Shown here: positions 8,333 through 16,486 of the stretch, piece by piece
Layout: each line of letters begins with the position of its first letter
How positions within the stretch are numbered: the stretch's first letter is position 1
NCBI GenBank assembly: GCA_900545515.1
Contig: UQZA01000006.1
Location: 1 to 64,000 of the forward strand
DNA length: 64,000 nucleotides
Source of the DNA: an uncultured Eubacteriales bacterium
GTDB lineage: Bacteria > Bacillota > Clostridia > Oscillospirales > Oscillospiraceae
Reading direction: 5' to 3'
Made by a program: the position numbers and the translations under genes
Notes under the pieces: generated by a model
What the model was told of the DNA's origin: nothing
The model's input: only the letters and a program-made list of their open reading frames with translations
Database searches by the model: none

Positions 8333-8773
8333 ATGGGAAGAATCGCACCAAACGGCACCCCGGTAGTGGTGCAGACTGGCGCCAGCGTCATCGTGGTTAA
8401 CAGCGCCGGTGAAATTCTGATGCAGCAACGCCAGGACGATGGCACCTGGAGCTATCCCGGCGGCCGGGTTGAAATTGACGAAACCGTGGAAGACGCCGCC
8501 CGGCGGGAGGTCCTGGAAGAGTCTGGCCTTCTTGTAGGGAACATGGAACTTTTAGGCGTTTTCTCCGGAAAAGAGCTCAATCACGTCTATCCCAACGGCA
8601 ATGAAGTCTGCGGCGTTGACATTGTATACGTGAGCCGGGATTACACCGGGTCCCTTCATTGCACCGACGGAGAGGCCATTGGCCTGGGCTTCTACCCCGT
8701 TGACCGTCTCCCCCAGCCCATTTCTCCCATGAACGCCAAGCAAATTGAGGCCTATATTCATAGTGTCAAATAG
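8333..8773 (+). CDS. Nudix hydrolase
   Basis: 146 residues. The Nudix box (G-x5-E-x7-REUXEEXGU) is complete at residues 44-66, with REVLEESG at 58-65 giving the metal-binding glutamates. The preceding strand ASVIVVNSAGEILMQQR and the SYPGG lead-in are typical of the fold. These enzymes hydrolyse nucleoside diphosphates linked to another moiety, using magnesium; the substrate here cannot be predicted. The N-terminal GTPVVVQTGASVIV pattern resembles ADP-ribose/NTP pyrophosphatase-like housecleaning Nudix proteins common in Clostridia. AGGAGG seven bases before ATG supports the start, and a strong promoter sits just upstream, so the in-frame codons before it are not used. Confidence 0.92.
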   Translation: MGRIAPNGTPVVVQTGASVIVVNSAGEILMQQRQDDGTWSYPGGRVEIDETVEDAARREVLEESGLLVGNMELLGVFSGKELNHVYPNGNEVCGVDIVYVSRDYTGSLHCTDGEAIGLGFYPVDRLPQPISPMNAKQIEAYIHSVK

Positions 8774-8923
8774 TGTCTGTATTCCATCACAATTTAAAAC
8801 AATATTGTTATGTAGCCGTATAAGCCTGCGCATGACGCTCCACCTCCGTTCGTAAGAGAAGAAAACACATAACATAAACTGGGTCGCCTTACACTCCAGC
8901 ACCCCAGCGCTTATCAGTACGGA

Positions 8924-8952
8924 TTGATTTTGGAATGCGGCTGTCACATAAT
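8924..8952 (+). promoter_or_regulatory. Promoter of the VTC-DUF4956-CotH operon
   Basis: TTGATT (8924-8929), 17-base spacer, CATAAT (8947-8952), about 45 bases before the proposed TTG start. The 220-base gap before it also holds the palindrome AACAATATTGTT (8798-8809). Confidence 0.5.
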
Positions 8953-8997
8953 ACAACATCTTATTTTTGCAGATTGGAGACTCTTGGGGGGACATCA

Positions 8998-9711
8998 TTG
9001 AAGAATCAAAACACAACAGCGGTACAATCTGTCCTGCGAACCGAAGAAAAGTACCTCTTGTCACATCCACAGGCCCTTACGCTGCAAAATAAATTGCGTG
9101 CCCTGCTCCACGTTGACGATTTCGGTGATAACGACGGATACCGGGTTCGCAGTTTATATTTTGACTCCTTTCACAACATAGACTATCGCGAAAAAAATGC
9201 CGGAACTTACCACAGGAAAAAAATTCGCCTTCGCATTTATGACGAAAAGCAAGTCAATGCAAAGTTGGAGCTAAAAGAAAAGCATGGCGCCTTACAGCAC
9301 AAAGTGAGTGTGACAATATCTCGGCAAGACGCTGTGCGGTTGTGCCAAGGAGATTACGGCACTCTGTTAGATTACAAAACACCGGATGCCATTCGCCTGT
9401 ATACCATGATGTCGCTGGGCCTGTACCGGCCTGCCGCAATCATTGAATATAACCGGCTGGCATTCACCTATGATGTATTCTCTACGCGGATCACATTTGA
9501 CTCAAATGTCCGATCGTCAGATCTTCTATTGGATCTTTATGAGCCGTTGCTCCCCTGGAATTATATCGTGAATCAATCTGTAATTTTAGAAGTTAAATAT
9601 AATCAGCTTCTTCCCGGGTTCCTGTCTGCTGTTCTGGATCATGAGAATCTAACGAAACTGTCTGTCGGGAAATACGCCCTTGGGCGCAGGATACCGGATC
9701 AATACTTGTAA
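8998..9711 (+). CDS. Polyphosphate polymerase (VTC) domain protein
   Basis: About 237 residues of VTC domain, the catalytic tunnel domain of the yeast vacuolar transporter chaperone that makes polyphosphate; bacterial members often stand alone. Visible features: the opening RTEEKYLL, the strand YRVRSLYFDS with paired DYREKNAGTYHRKKIRLRIY (basic residues lining the tunnel), LELKEKHG and, near the end, VILEVKYNQLLPG with a conserved Glu and Lys. I place the start at TTG 8998, because GGGGGG lies just upstream and the family begins near NTTAVQSVLRTEEKY; an ATG at 8935 would add 21 residues over the promoter. In bacteria its reaction is not proven; RNA-triphosphatase/polyphosphate-type tunnel chemistry is the family expectation. 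First gene of a three-gene operon. Confidence 0.85.
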   Translation: MKNQNTTAVQSVLRTEEKYLLSHPQALTLQNKLRALLHVDDFGDNDGYRVRSLYFDSFHNIDYREKNAGTYHRKKIRLRIYDEKQVNAKLELKEKHGALQHKVSVTISRQDAVRLCQGDYGTLLDYKTPDAIRLYTMMSLGLYRPAAIIEYNRLAFTYDVFSTRITFDSNVRSSDLLLDLYEPLLPWNYIVNQSVILEVKYNQLLPGFLSAVLDHENLTKLSVGKYALGRRIPDQYL

Positions 9712-9726
9712 CGAGGAGAAAGAGAT

Positions 9727-10398
9727 ATGAGTAAACAGGAAATCTGGGAGCTCTTTTATGGAGCAGATACTGCTATACGCGGCAGAAATATTTTGGCTGT
9801 TTTGGTTGCTGCGTTGATTATTGGCTTTGTTATTTTTATTACTTACCGGGTAACACACCTGAGTACGGCATATTCCGCTAAAATAAATGCAACCAACGTA
9901 GCAATTACTCTGATCACCGCAGTGATCATGCTTATGATCAGCAGCAACATCGTAATCTCTTTGGGAATGGTCGGTGCACTTTCCATCATCCGGTTCCGCA
10001 CAGCCATTAAAGACCCGTGGGATACTGTATATATTTTTTGGGCAGTGGTGGAAGGGCTGGCCATAGGCTCACAAAATTTCAAGCTGTCTTTTATCGCCGT
10101 AGTTTTCATTGGAATGGCGCTGATTCTCCTAAGCTGTCATACCACCTTACTTCATAGATATCTACTTGTGGTACGATGCGCCTCGGAAGCAGAGCCTCAA
10201 GAAATTCAGGCAGTCATCGCCTCACAGCACAAGCACTGCAAGCTCCGTGCAGCAAACCGTTCTGCCACCTCAACTGAGTTGATTTTTGAGGTACTCGTAC
10301 ATAAAGCCTTTCAGATTTCTCTGATCTCCAAGTTACAAGCTATGCCTGAAATCATTACAGTCAACTTTTTGGAAGAAACGGGGGATACTGTGGGATGA
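9727..10398 (+). CDS. DUF4956 membrane protein
   Basis: 223 residues with four hydrophobic segments in the N-terminal two thirds (NILAVLVAALIIGFVIFI, a second near AITLITAVIMLMISSNIV, a glycine-rich third and a fourth near LSFIAVVFIGMALILL) and a soluble C-terminal domain of about 80 residues rich in Cys/His early on. The stretch SLGMVGALSIIRFRTAIKDP is the conserved signature of DUF4956, a family that accompanies VTC and CotH genes. It starts 15 bases after the VTC gene behind GAGGAGAAAGAG. Function unknown; as the membrane partner of the VTC enzyme it may channel or anchor the product, which is inference from gene neighbourhood. Confidence 0.85.
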   Translation: MSKQEIWELFYGADTAIRGRNILAVLVAALIIGFVIFITYRVTHLSTAYSAKINATNVAITLITAVIMLMISSNIVISLGMVGALSIIRFRTAIKDPWDTVYIFWAVVEGLAIGSQNFKLSFIAVVFIGMALILLSCHTTLLHRYLLVVRCASEAEPQEIQAVIASQHKHCKLRAANRSATSTELIFEVLVHKAFQISLISKLQAMPEIITVNFLEETGDTVG

Positions 10399-12692
10399 GG
10401 CACAGTGTCAAAATCAAATTGATCATTTGCGGAGGATTCGCAGTCCTTTTGCTCCTAGTCATACGCCTGACTGCCCTAAGAGAAGATTCCAAACTTCTGG
10501 ACTTCATTTCCAAAGAGAGCAACCGTCCGTTGGTAGAATTCTCGGTTGAGCAAAATGCAGACACCGTATCCATTGTACTATCACCAGCAGAAGGGGTACC
10601 AAGGGATATCAAAATTTACTATACGTTAGACGGCAGCGTCCCGGACACATCCGACACCTGTTATGAAGGGCCTCTCGTTTTACCTGCCGGGGATATGAGC
10701 AAAGGGGTGATCATTCGTGCTGCCGTTTCTTATAAAGATCAGCTATCTCAGGCCTATACCAAGACGGTACTGCAGCTGGAAAATGGTGCACTACCGGAAG
10801 ACATGATCATTGTGAGTCTTTCCACGGATCCAGACAACCTGTATGATTATGAAACCGGGATTATGGTAGAGGGAAAGACCAAGGACGACTTTATTGCAGC
10901 GGGAGGTGATTACGACAGCTTGCAGCCCTGGCAATTGCCCGCAAATTTTAAGCAGCGTGGAGATGCATGGATTCGAGACGCCTATGCCGAGTTTTATGAT
11001 AACCGTGGAAATCTCCTAGGTGGACAAGATGTGGGAATCAGCATCTCCGGCGGCGCTTCGTCTTATCTTGATGTCAAATCCTTTAAGCTTTCCGCAAACT
11101 GGAACCGGACTGGGGAAACTGCAGATTTCCCTGCCAGCTGGTTTATGACTGCAGCCACAGAGCAAACCGAGCCGCTGGCTGTCGATTCTTATAACAAGAT
11201 CATCGTGCGCAACGGAGGGCAGGACCGAGACCATACCTTCTTGCTTTGGAATGTGTTGTCACCTCTTGCCAAAGAATCGGGCTTGATCCACGTGGCAGAT
11301 GCCATCCCGGCAATTGTTTATCTGAACGGAGAGTACTACAGCTACATGTGCTTGCAGCAACACATAAATAGAGATTACCTCGGCAACCTGCACGGACTGA
11401 ATAAAGAGCTGATTGTAGATAATCAATTTGGTTCCGAGCGTGAGCTTCTGGCTGCTACTGGTCTGAATCAACTTCTGCAGGAGGACATCCAGGACCCTGC
11501 CATCCGGGAGCAGGTGGAAAAAATTGTGGATATAGATGATCTGTTTTTATATTACGCTTTTGAAATGGTGGCAAATAATTTGGACTGGCTGCACAATAAT
11601 TACCGGGGATGGCGTTATACAGGGCAAGCAGTGGAAGGGAATGCTTTTTCCGATGGCAGGTACCGGTTTATTCTTTATGATTTGGACACTTGTTTGCGAA
11701 GCAAGCCCGATCAATTTAGTGAGCTGATGACAAAAGACTCCTGGTATTACTCTGAACTGTTAGACTTCCTTCTGAAGTATCCCGGCTACCGCGAAAAATT
11801 TATTTGCAATGTGCTAAATCTCACCAATACAACATGGAGTCCTGAAAGCCTTTGCTCACGCCTGAGCAAAGAAAAAGAAAAGCTCACCACCCTAAAGCAG
11901 AACGAAAAATTTGGTTCCTTAATTTCAAAAAGCTTATCTGAGACATCAGAAGATTCTTACAATGACATATATAACATGGCGCTCGGCCGCAGAAATGTCG
12001 TGCACGAGCAGCTGCGCCATTATTTTTCTTGTGAAAGTGCCTATACCCTTTCCATGTCCGTAGACGCACCTGGCAGCTGCATTCGTCTGGAAAACATGCA
12101 AGTTACCTATGGTAGTCCATATACGGGAACGTATTTTGCTGAGTGCGGCGTCACCTTACGGGCAGAGATTGGTCCAGGCCAAGAATTTGACCACTGGCTT
12201 GTAAATGGCGTTGTCTGTGACACGCAGGATCTCTATTTAGACGCTGCGCAAGTCAACGGCTCTTCGTTCGTGGAGGTCACGTTATGCACAAGGAATTGTA
12301 AATCTGGGAAGCTTGTAATCAACGAGGTCTATGCAAAAGGGAACCACGACTGGATCGAGTTGAAAAATGTAGGCAGTGCGCCAATTGATTTGTCCGGAAT
12401 GTGCATCTCTGACAACCCTGATCAACCGCAGAAATGTGCACTTCCCCAGATCACCATGGAACCCGGAGAATTGTTGGTACTGCTTTGCAAAAACAATTTA
12501 ACTCTGGCTGGAAATCTGGTGAACTTTAACCTTTCAGAGGGAGAGTATCTGCTGCTTACCCAAGAACGCGGGACTCAAATCGACGGCCTGTGCATTCCCA
12601 ATCTACCAGAGGGAACCAGCTATGGCCTGTCTGAAAAAACCGGGCAGTATGTATTGTTTTCATCCCCAACAAAAGGGGAGCAAAATAATTAA
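10395..12692 (+). CDS. Membrane-anchored CotH kinase family protein with lamin-tail domain
   Basis: 765 residues. An N-terminal helix (about 10-28) anchors it outside the cell. Residues 50-125 resemble the chitobiase C-terminal/FN3-like fold (KIYYTLDGSVPDTS). The CotH domain follows: VRNGGQDRDHTFLLW, HNNYRGW and YDLDTCL are the kinase-like motifs; CotH of Bacillus spores phosphorylates coat proteins through an atypical kinase fold. The C terminus (about 640-760) is a lamin-tail domain: GKLVINEVYAKGNHDWIELKN then GMCISDNPDQPQKC. It overlaps the DUF4956 stop by 4 bases. Domain set CHB-CotH-LTD points to an extracellular, cell-wall or spore-surface role. The operon GC is visibly lower than its neighbours. 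Role with VTC unknown. Confidence 0.85.
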   Translation: MRHSVKIKLIICGGFAVLLLLVIRLTALREDSKLLDFISKESNRPLVEFSVEQNADTVSIVLSPAEGVPRDIKIYYTLDGSVPDTSDTCYEGPLVLPAGDMSKGVIIRAAVSYKDQLSQAYTKTVLQLENGALPEDMIIVSLSTDPDNLYDYETGIMVEGKTKDDFIAAGGDYDSLQPWQLPANFKQRGDAWIRDAYAEFYDNRGNLLGGQDVGISISGGASSYLDVKSFKLSANWNRTGETADFPASWFMTAATEQTEPLAVDSYNKIIVRNGGQDRDHTFLLWNVLSPLAKESGLIHVADAIPAIVYLNGEYYSYMCLQQHINRDYLGNLHGLNKELIVDNQFGSERELLAATGLNQLLQEDIQDPAIREQVEKIVDIDDLFLYYAFEMVANNLDWLHNNYRGWRYTGQAVEGNAFSDGRYRFILYDLDTCLRSKPDQFSELMTKDSWYYSELLDFLLKYPGYREKFICNVLNLTNTTWSPESLCSRLSKEKEKLTTLKQNEKFGSLISKSLSETSEDSYNDIYNMALGRRNVVHEQLRHYFSCESAYTLSMSVDAPGSCIRLENMQVTYGSPYTGTYFAECGVTLRAEIGPGQEFDHWLVNGVVCDTQDLYLDAAQVNGSSFVEVTLCTRNCKSGKLVINEVYAKGNHDWIELKNVGSAPIDLSGMCISDNPDQPQKCALPQITMEPGELLVLLCKNNLTLAGNLVNFNLSEGEYLLLTQERGTQIDGLCIPNLPEGTSYGLSEKTGQYVLFSSPTKGEQNN

Positions 12693-12708
12693 ATCCCTCT
12701 GGAGCCGG

Positions 12709-12742
12709 GGCTGTCTCAAAACTTTCTTTTGAGGCAGCCTCT
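12709..12742 (+). terminator. Terminator of the VTC-DUF4956-CotH operon
   Basis: GGCTGTCTCAAAA pairs with TTTTGAGGCAGCC (one G-U) around a 5-base loop, followed by TCTTT. Confidence 0.75.
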
Positions 12743-12824
12743 TTAGGTGACGTGAGCCCTTTGCCACATTTTATTGCTGTTACCCACCGAAACCCGGCGG
12801 GTAGACGATCGTTGAGAGACATCC

Positions 12825-13772
12825 CTAGATTTGAATGCGCAAATACCTTCTGGCCAGCTCCTGGACCATTTTCGTATAAAGGCTCTGGCAGGCTTCCGCC
12901 TCTCCCCGCTCCAGTGCTTCATAGCAGGGTCGGAGGTAGACATCCCAAATGAAAGGGTAAACCTTAGCCGGGTTGTCCATCAGGCCAATGGCGGTGACAA
13001 TGCCAGGGGCCAGGTCATAATACTGGGCGATGAGGCGGGGCCCATCGGGTTGGGACTGGAGGTAGCTGTCCCGGAAGCTCCGAAATGCAGCCAGCTCTAG
13101 GCAATCGTCAGGCTTACCGGACTGAGCGCACACCGCCGTGGTGATAAAGCACAGCTTCTTCCGCTGGAAGCCCTGGCAGATCTCTTCATAGGTGGTGAGT
13201 TGGAAGACCTTTTTCGGATACCGGATCAGCCACTGTTCCCGGAGAATCCGACAAAAGTCCTCACAGGCCGAGGTCCTCTCCAGGCGAATGCCGGGGATCA
13301 GCAGCAGACAAATGGTGCACTTCACATCATCCAGAAGGGCGTCTCTGCCCGTTAGTCCCCGTTTATTTTTCACGCTCCAATCCTCCACCTGATCAAGAAA
13401 AATGTCTGCCAGGGCCGCCAGAGCCGCCTCCGCCCCCTCCTGCGGTCTTGCCTGGGCGGCAGCATCCATGGCGCGGAACACCGGCCGGCAAGCCTGCCGG
13501 TATGCCTGAAAGTAGGGTTCAAACTCCGTTTTGGTCAAATGGCGAAAGGCGTCCGGATACCCGGTAACGCAGGCCAGCAGATGTGCAGCCACGTAATTGT
13601 AAGCCTCCTGCGCCTGAGAAATCGATGCGGTCGCAGTCAGCTCCGGAAGCAACTCCTCCACATGCAGCCACGACCCGCAGTACAGGCAGGAAAACCGGTG
13701 CAGCTCCGCCGGGATCTGCAATTTCTTTCCACATTTGGGGCATATGCCCAAAATCAGCCTGGTGTCACTCAT
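12825..13772 (-). CDS. Zinc-ribbon protein with CFI-box domain
   Basis: 315 residues. Cysteines 11, 14, 29 and 32 (CPKCG and CLYCG) form a zinc ribbon at the N terminus. From residue 208 comes the CFI box, starting CFITTAVCAQSGKPDDC and continuing with FRSFRDSYL and YYDLAPGIV; this motif family (CFI-box-CTERM) is usually near the C-terminal end of otherwise unrelated clostridial proteins, and its job is not known. Here another 50 residues follow. No signal peptide or membrane segment, so cytoplasmic. Start chosen at MSDTRLIL, with GGAGGG eight bases upstream; an earlier ATG would add 16 residues. It is divergent from the ethanolamine operon, from which it is separated by about 200 bases. No function can be assigned. 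Confidence 0.75.
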   Translation of the reverse strand: MSDTRLILGICPKCGKKLQIPAELHRFSCLYCGSWLHVEELLPELTATASISQAQEAYNYVAAHLLACVTGYPDAFRHLTKTEFEPYFQAYRQACRPVFRAMDAAAQARPQEGAEAALAALADIFLDQVEDWSVKNKRGLTGRDALLDDVKCTICLLLIPGIRLERTSACEDFCRILREQWLIRYPKKVFQLTTYEEICQGFQRKKLCFITTAVCAQSGKPDDCLELAAFRSFRDSYLQSQPDGPRLIAQYYDLAPGIVTAIGLMDNPAKVYPFIWDVYLRPCYEALERGEAEACQSLYTKMVQELARRYLRIQI

Positions 13773-13813
13773 CAATATCCCTCCATGGAAGCGCTCAGTA
13801 TATATGTTCCAAT

Positions 13814-13857
13814 CTCCCACCTAAAGCAATTGCCAAGGTGAGAGGTTTTATTTTTTC
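13814..13857 (+). terminator. Hairpin plus T-run ahead of the eut operon (possible attenuator)
   Basis: CTCCCACCT (13814-13822) pairs with AGGTGAGAG (13836-13844), one mismatch, followed by GTTTTATTTTTTC. No plus-strand gene lies upstream, so it would act on a leader transcript of the eut operon. Known eut operons use terminators controlled by the ANTAR protein EutV; I could not find the paired EutV hairpin motif here. Confidence 0.45.
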
Positions 13858-13972
13858 ACACTTTTTTCCTGATGTCAACTCCCTTGCCCGTCTGCGTGCA
13901 AATTTTTCTCCGGGCGCCACATGTTTTTTCCGGTCCGGGAAATACTACCTCTGACAAACATGGTAGAAAGCG

Positions 13973-15061
13973 GTGGTGTCCTTGCAGACCTTTGCCTGCG
14001 GAACCAAAATTATCGCCGGGCCCGGGGCCCGGTGGAGCTTAAAGGACCGGGAGGCCAAGCGGGTCTTCCTGGTGACAGATTCCTTCTTCTCAGAAAGGGG
14101 GACGGCCCTGGAAATTGCCCGGTCAGCGGGAGAATGCCAGGAAATTTTTGATCAGGTGACTCCAGATCCCACGGCGGAGCTGATCGCCCGGGGTACCGCC
14201 AGGCTGAAGGCCTTCCAGCCGGACCTGGTGGTAGCCCTGGGGGGCGGCAGTCCCATGGACGCGGCCAAAGCCATGGTGTACTTCTCCGGCGAACCCATTC
14301 CTCTGGCCGCCATCCCCACCACCTCCGGCTCCGGGGCAGAGGTGACGGATTTTGCCATTGTGACCCACAACGAGGTTAAGCACCCCCTGGTCAGCGAGCG
14401 TCTCCGGCCCCAGATTGCAATTTTGGACAGTGAGCTACTGGAGGAGCTGCCCCGGAGCCTCATTGCCGACGCAGGCTTTGACGTCCTGGCCCATGCCCTG
14501 GAGGCCGTGGCGGGGCGGAACGCCAGTCCCATTACGGATGCCCTGGCCCGGGACGCCTTCTGCACAGCCTATTCCCTGCTGCCGGCTTCCTACGGTGGGG
14601 AGCCCTCGGTGCGGCTGCCCATTCACCTGGCTGCCACCATGGCGGCCATGGCCTTTTCCCAGGCGGGACTGGGGATTTGCCACGCCTTAGCCCACAGCCT
14701 GGGTGGGCAATTTCACGTACCTCATGGACGGCTCAACGCCATTTTATTGCCCGCCGTGGTGGCCTGCAACGGTGTGGCAGCAGGTGCAGCCTACACCGCC
14801 TTGGCGCGGCAGGCAGGCCTGGGGGGCTCTGCCGAAGCCATTGCCCTGCGGAACCTGAAAAATGGGCTGATTCGCCTGCGCCGGGAGCTGCGCCTGCCTG
14901 CCACACTGGCTGAGGCAGGGGTAGCCCCACGGGACCTGCAACGAAACCTGGGAACCATTGTAGAGGCTGCGTTGGCGGACCCCTGCTGCAAGACCAATCC
15001 CGTGGAACCCAGCCGTGGCCTTTTGGAGGAACTTTTAAAGGAGGTCGCAGGCCATGGGTGA
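13973..15061 (+). CDS. eutG: Iron-containing alcohol dehydrogenase, EutG type
   Basis: 362 residues, family III alcohol dehydrogenase. The NAD site GGGSPMDAAK is at about residues 89-98, and the iron ligands are in DAGFDVLAHALEA (Asp and His), ICHALAHSLGG and FHVPHGRLNA. In ethanolamine breakdown it reduces acetaldehyde to ethanol and returns NAD+ for the aldehyde dehydrogenase. It is somewhat shorter than EutG of enterics because it lacks an N-terminal extension. The start is uncertain: GTG at 13973 or 13976, with only a weak AGAAAGC upstream. It is the first gene of the operon and overlaps eutA by 8 bases, so membership in the same transcript is secure. Confidence 0.85.
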   Translation: MVSLQTFACGTKIIAGPGARWSLKDREAKRVFLVTDSFFSERGTALEIARSAGECQEIFDQVTPDPTAELIARGTARLKAFQPDLVVALGGGSPMDAAKAMVYFSGEPIPLAAIPTTSGSGAEVTDFAIVTHNEVKHPLVSERLRPQIAILDSELLEELPRSLIADAGFDVLAHALEAVAGRNASPITDALARDAFCTAYSLLPASYGGEPSVRLPIHLAATMAAMAFSQAGLGICHALAHSLGGQFHVPHGRLNAILLPAVVACNGVAAGAAYTALARQAGLGGSAEAIALRNLKNGLIRLRRELRLPATLAEAGVAPRDLQRNLGTIVEAALADPCCKTNPVEPSRGLLEELLKEVAGHG

Positions 15062-16430
15062 GACCTTGCACTCTGTTGGCATCGACGTAGGCACTTCCAC
15101 CACGCAACTGATTTTCTCCCGCCTTACGGTAGAAAACCGGGCCAATGCCTATGCCGTTCCCGACTTCACCATCGGAGACCGGGAGATCCTGTACCGAAGC
15201 CCCATTCATTTTACCCCCCTTCTGTCTGCCACAAGGCTGGATGCGGCAGGCATTCGGCAAATCGTGGCGGAGGAATACCGTCTGGCAGGAATTGAGCCCC
15301 AGCTGGTATCCACTGGGGCCATCATCATCACCGGCGAGACCGCACGGAAGGAAAACGCCAGGGCCGTTTTGGACAGCCTGAAGGAATTTGCCGGGGAATT
15401 CGTAGTCGCAACCGCTGGACCGGATTTGGAAAGCGTCCTGGCAGCCAAAGGCGCAGGCGCCGAACGGTTCTCCGCCCAGACCGGCAAAACGGTGCTCCAC
15501 ATGGACATCGGCGGCGGCACCAGCAATCTGGCTCTGGTGGAGGCCGGACATGTGACCGAAACCGGCTGCCTGAATGTGGGAGGCCGGCTCATCAAGGTAG
15601 CAGGAGGCGTCGTCCAGTATGTGTCTCCCGTTCTCCAGGGCTTATGCCATTTGGGACCGGGCCAGCGGGTGACGGAAGCGGACCTGGCCCCTACTATAGA
15701 GCGCTTGGTCCAGGCTCTGGAGGTGGCGGCTGGCCTGCGGCAAGGAGAGATTCCCCCCAATCTCCTGACCAATCGTCAAATCCCCCTGCCGCCGGGGCAA
15801 ATCACCCTGTCCTTTTCCGGCGGTGTGGCGGATCTGATCCGGCAGACGCCTCCCGATGCCTTTGCCTACGGGGACATCGGCGTGCTCCTGGGCCGGGCCA
15901 TCCGGCGCAGCGCCCTGTGCCAGGGGGACTACGTTCTGGGGGAGGAAACCATCCGGGCCACCGTCATCGGAGCAGGATGCCACAGCACCCAACTCTCCGG
16001 CAGCACCGTGTTCGCCCGGGACGTCAGGTTCCCTCTGCAAAATCTGCCTGTCCTCGCTCTCACAGACCAAGAGCAGAATCTGCCCACCCGCCGTCTGGTG
16101 GAGCGGATTGCACAGCTTCGGGCCCGGTGGGAGGAGGACTCCCCCGCCGCCCTGTTTCTCCCCGGCCTGCCCAGTCCGGGCTATGATGACCTGGCCAATC
16201 TGGCGGGCCGCCTGGCTGAGATTCTGCCCCAACTGGGCAGCCCCGCTGTGGTGGTCACTGGAGAAGATATGGCCAAGGCCCTGGGCCAAGCCTTGGCGAC
16301 CCGTCTGCCGGGCCCTCTTCTGTGCCTGGATGGGCTGGAGCTTCCCGATGGGAGCTTCCTGGATGTGGCCGCCCCGGTAGCTGGCGGCGCAGCCTATCCC
16401 GTGGTAAAGAAAACTCTGGTTCTGGCCTGA
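15054..16430 (+). CDS. eutA: Ethanolamine ammonia-lyase reactivating factor EutA
   Basis: 458 residues of the actin/Hsp70-like ATPase fold: phosphate loop GIDVGTSTTQ near residues 9-18 and a second one DIGGGTSNLALVE in the middle. EutA exchanges inactivated cobalamin in the EutBC holoenzyme for fresh adenosylcobalamin at the cost of ATP. The region CLNVGGRLIKV and the C-terminal GGAAYPVVKK are typical of EutA. It overlaps the end of the dehydrogenase gene and lies 56 bases before eutB, matching the eutA-B-C order of clostridial and enterococcal clusters. Confidence 0.93.
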   Translation: MGETLHSVGIDVGTSTTQLIFSRLTVENRANAYAVPDFTIGDREILYRSPIHFTPLLSATRLDAAGIRQIVAEEYRLAGIEPQLVSTGAIIITGETARKENARAVLDSLKEFAGEFVVATAGPDLESVLAAKGAGAERFSAQTGKTVLHMDIGGGTSNLALVEAGHVTETGCLNVGGRLIKVAGGVVQYVSPVLQGLCHLGPGQRVTEADLAPTIERLVQALEVAAGLRQGEIPPNLLTNRQIPLPPGQITLSFSGGVADLIRQTPPDAFAYGDIGVLLGRAIRRSALCQGDYVLGEETIRATVIGAGCHSTQLSGSTVFARDVRFPLQNLPVLALTDQEQNLPTRRLVERIAQLRARWEEDSPAALFLPGLPSPGYDDLANLAGRLAEILPQLGSPAVVVTGEDMAKALGQALATRLPGPLLCLDGLELPDGSFLDVAAPVAGGAAYPVVKKTLVLA

Positions 16431-16486
16431 GGCTCAGACCAGGCGATAGGAAATATCGATGTAGAATTCACAAAGGGAGTGAATCC

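Noticed and set aside
13773..13972. Cobalamin riboswitch upstream of the eut operon
   Set aside because: The 200-base gap is too short and has no B12-box-like sequence.
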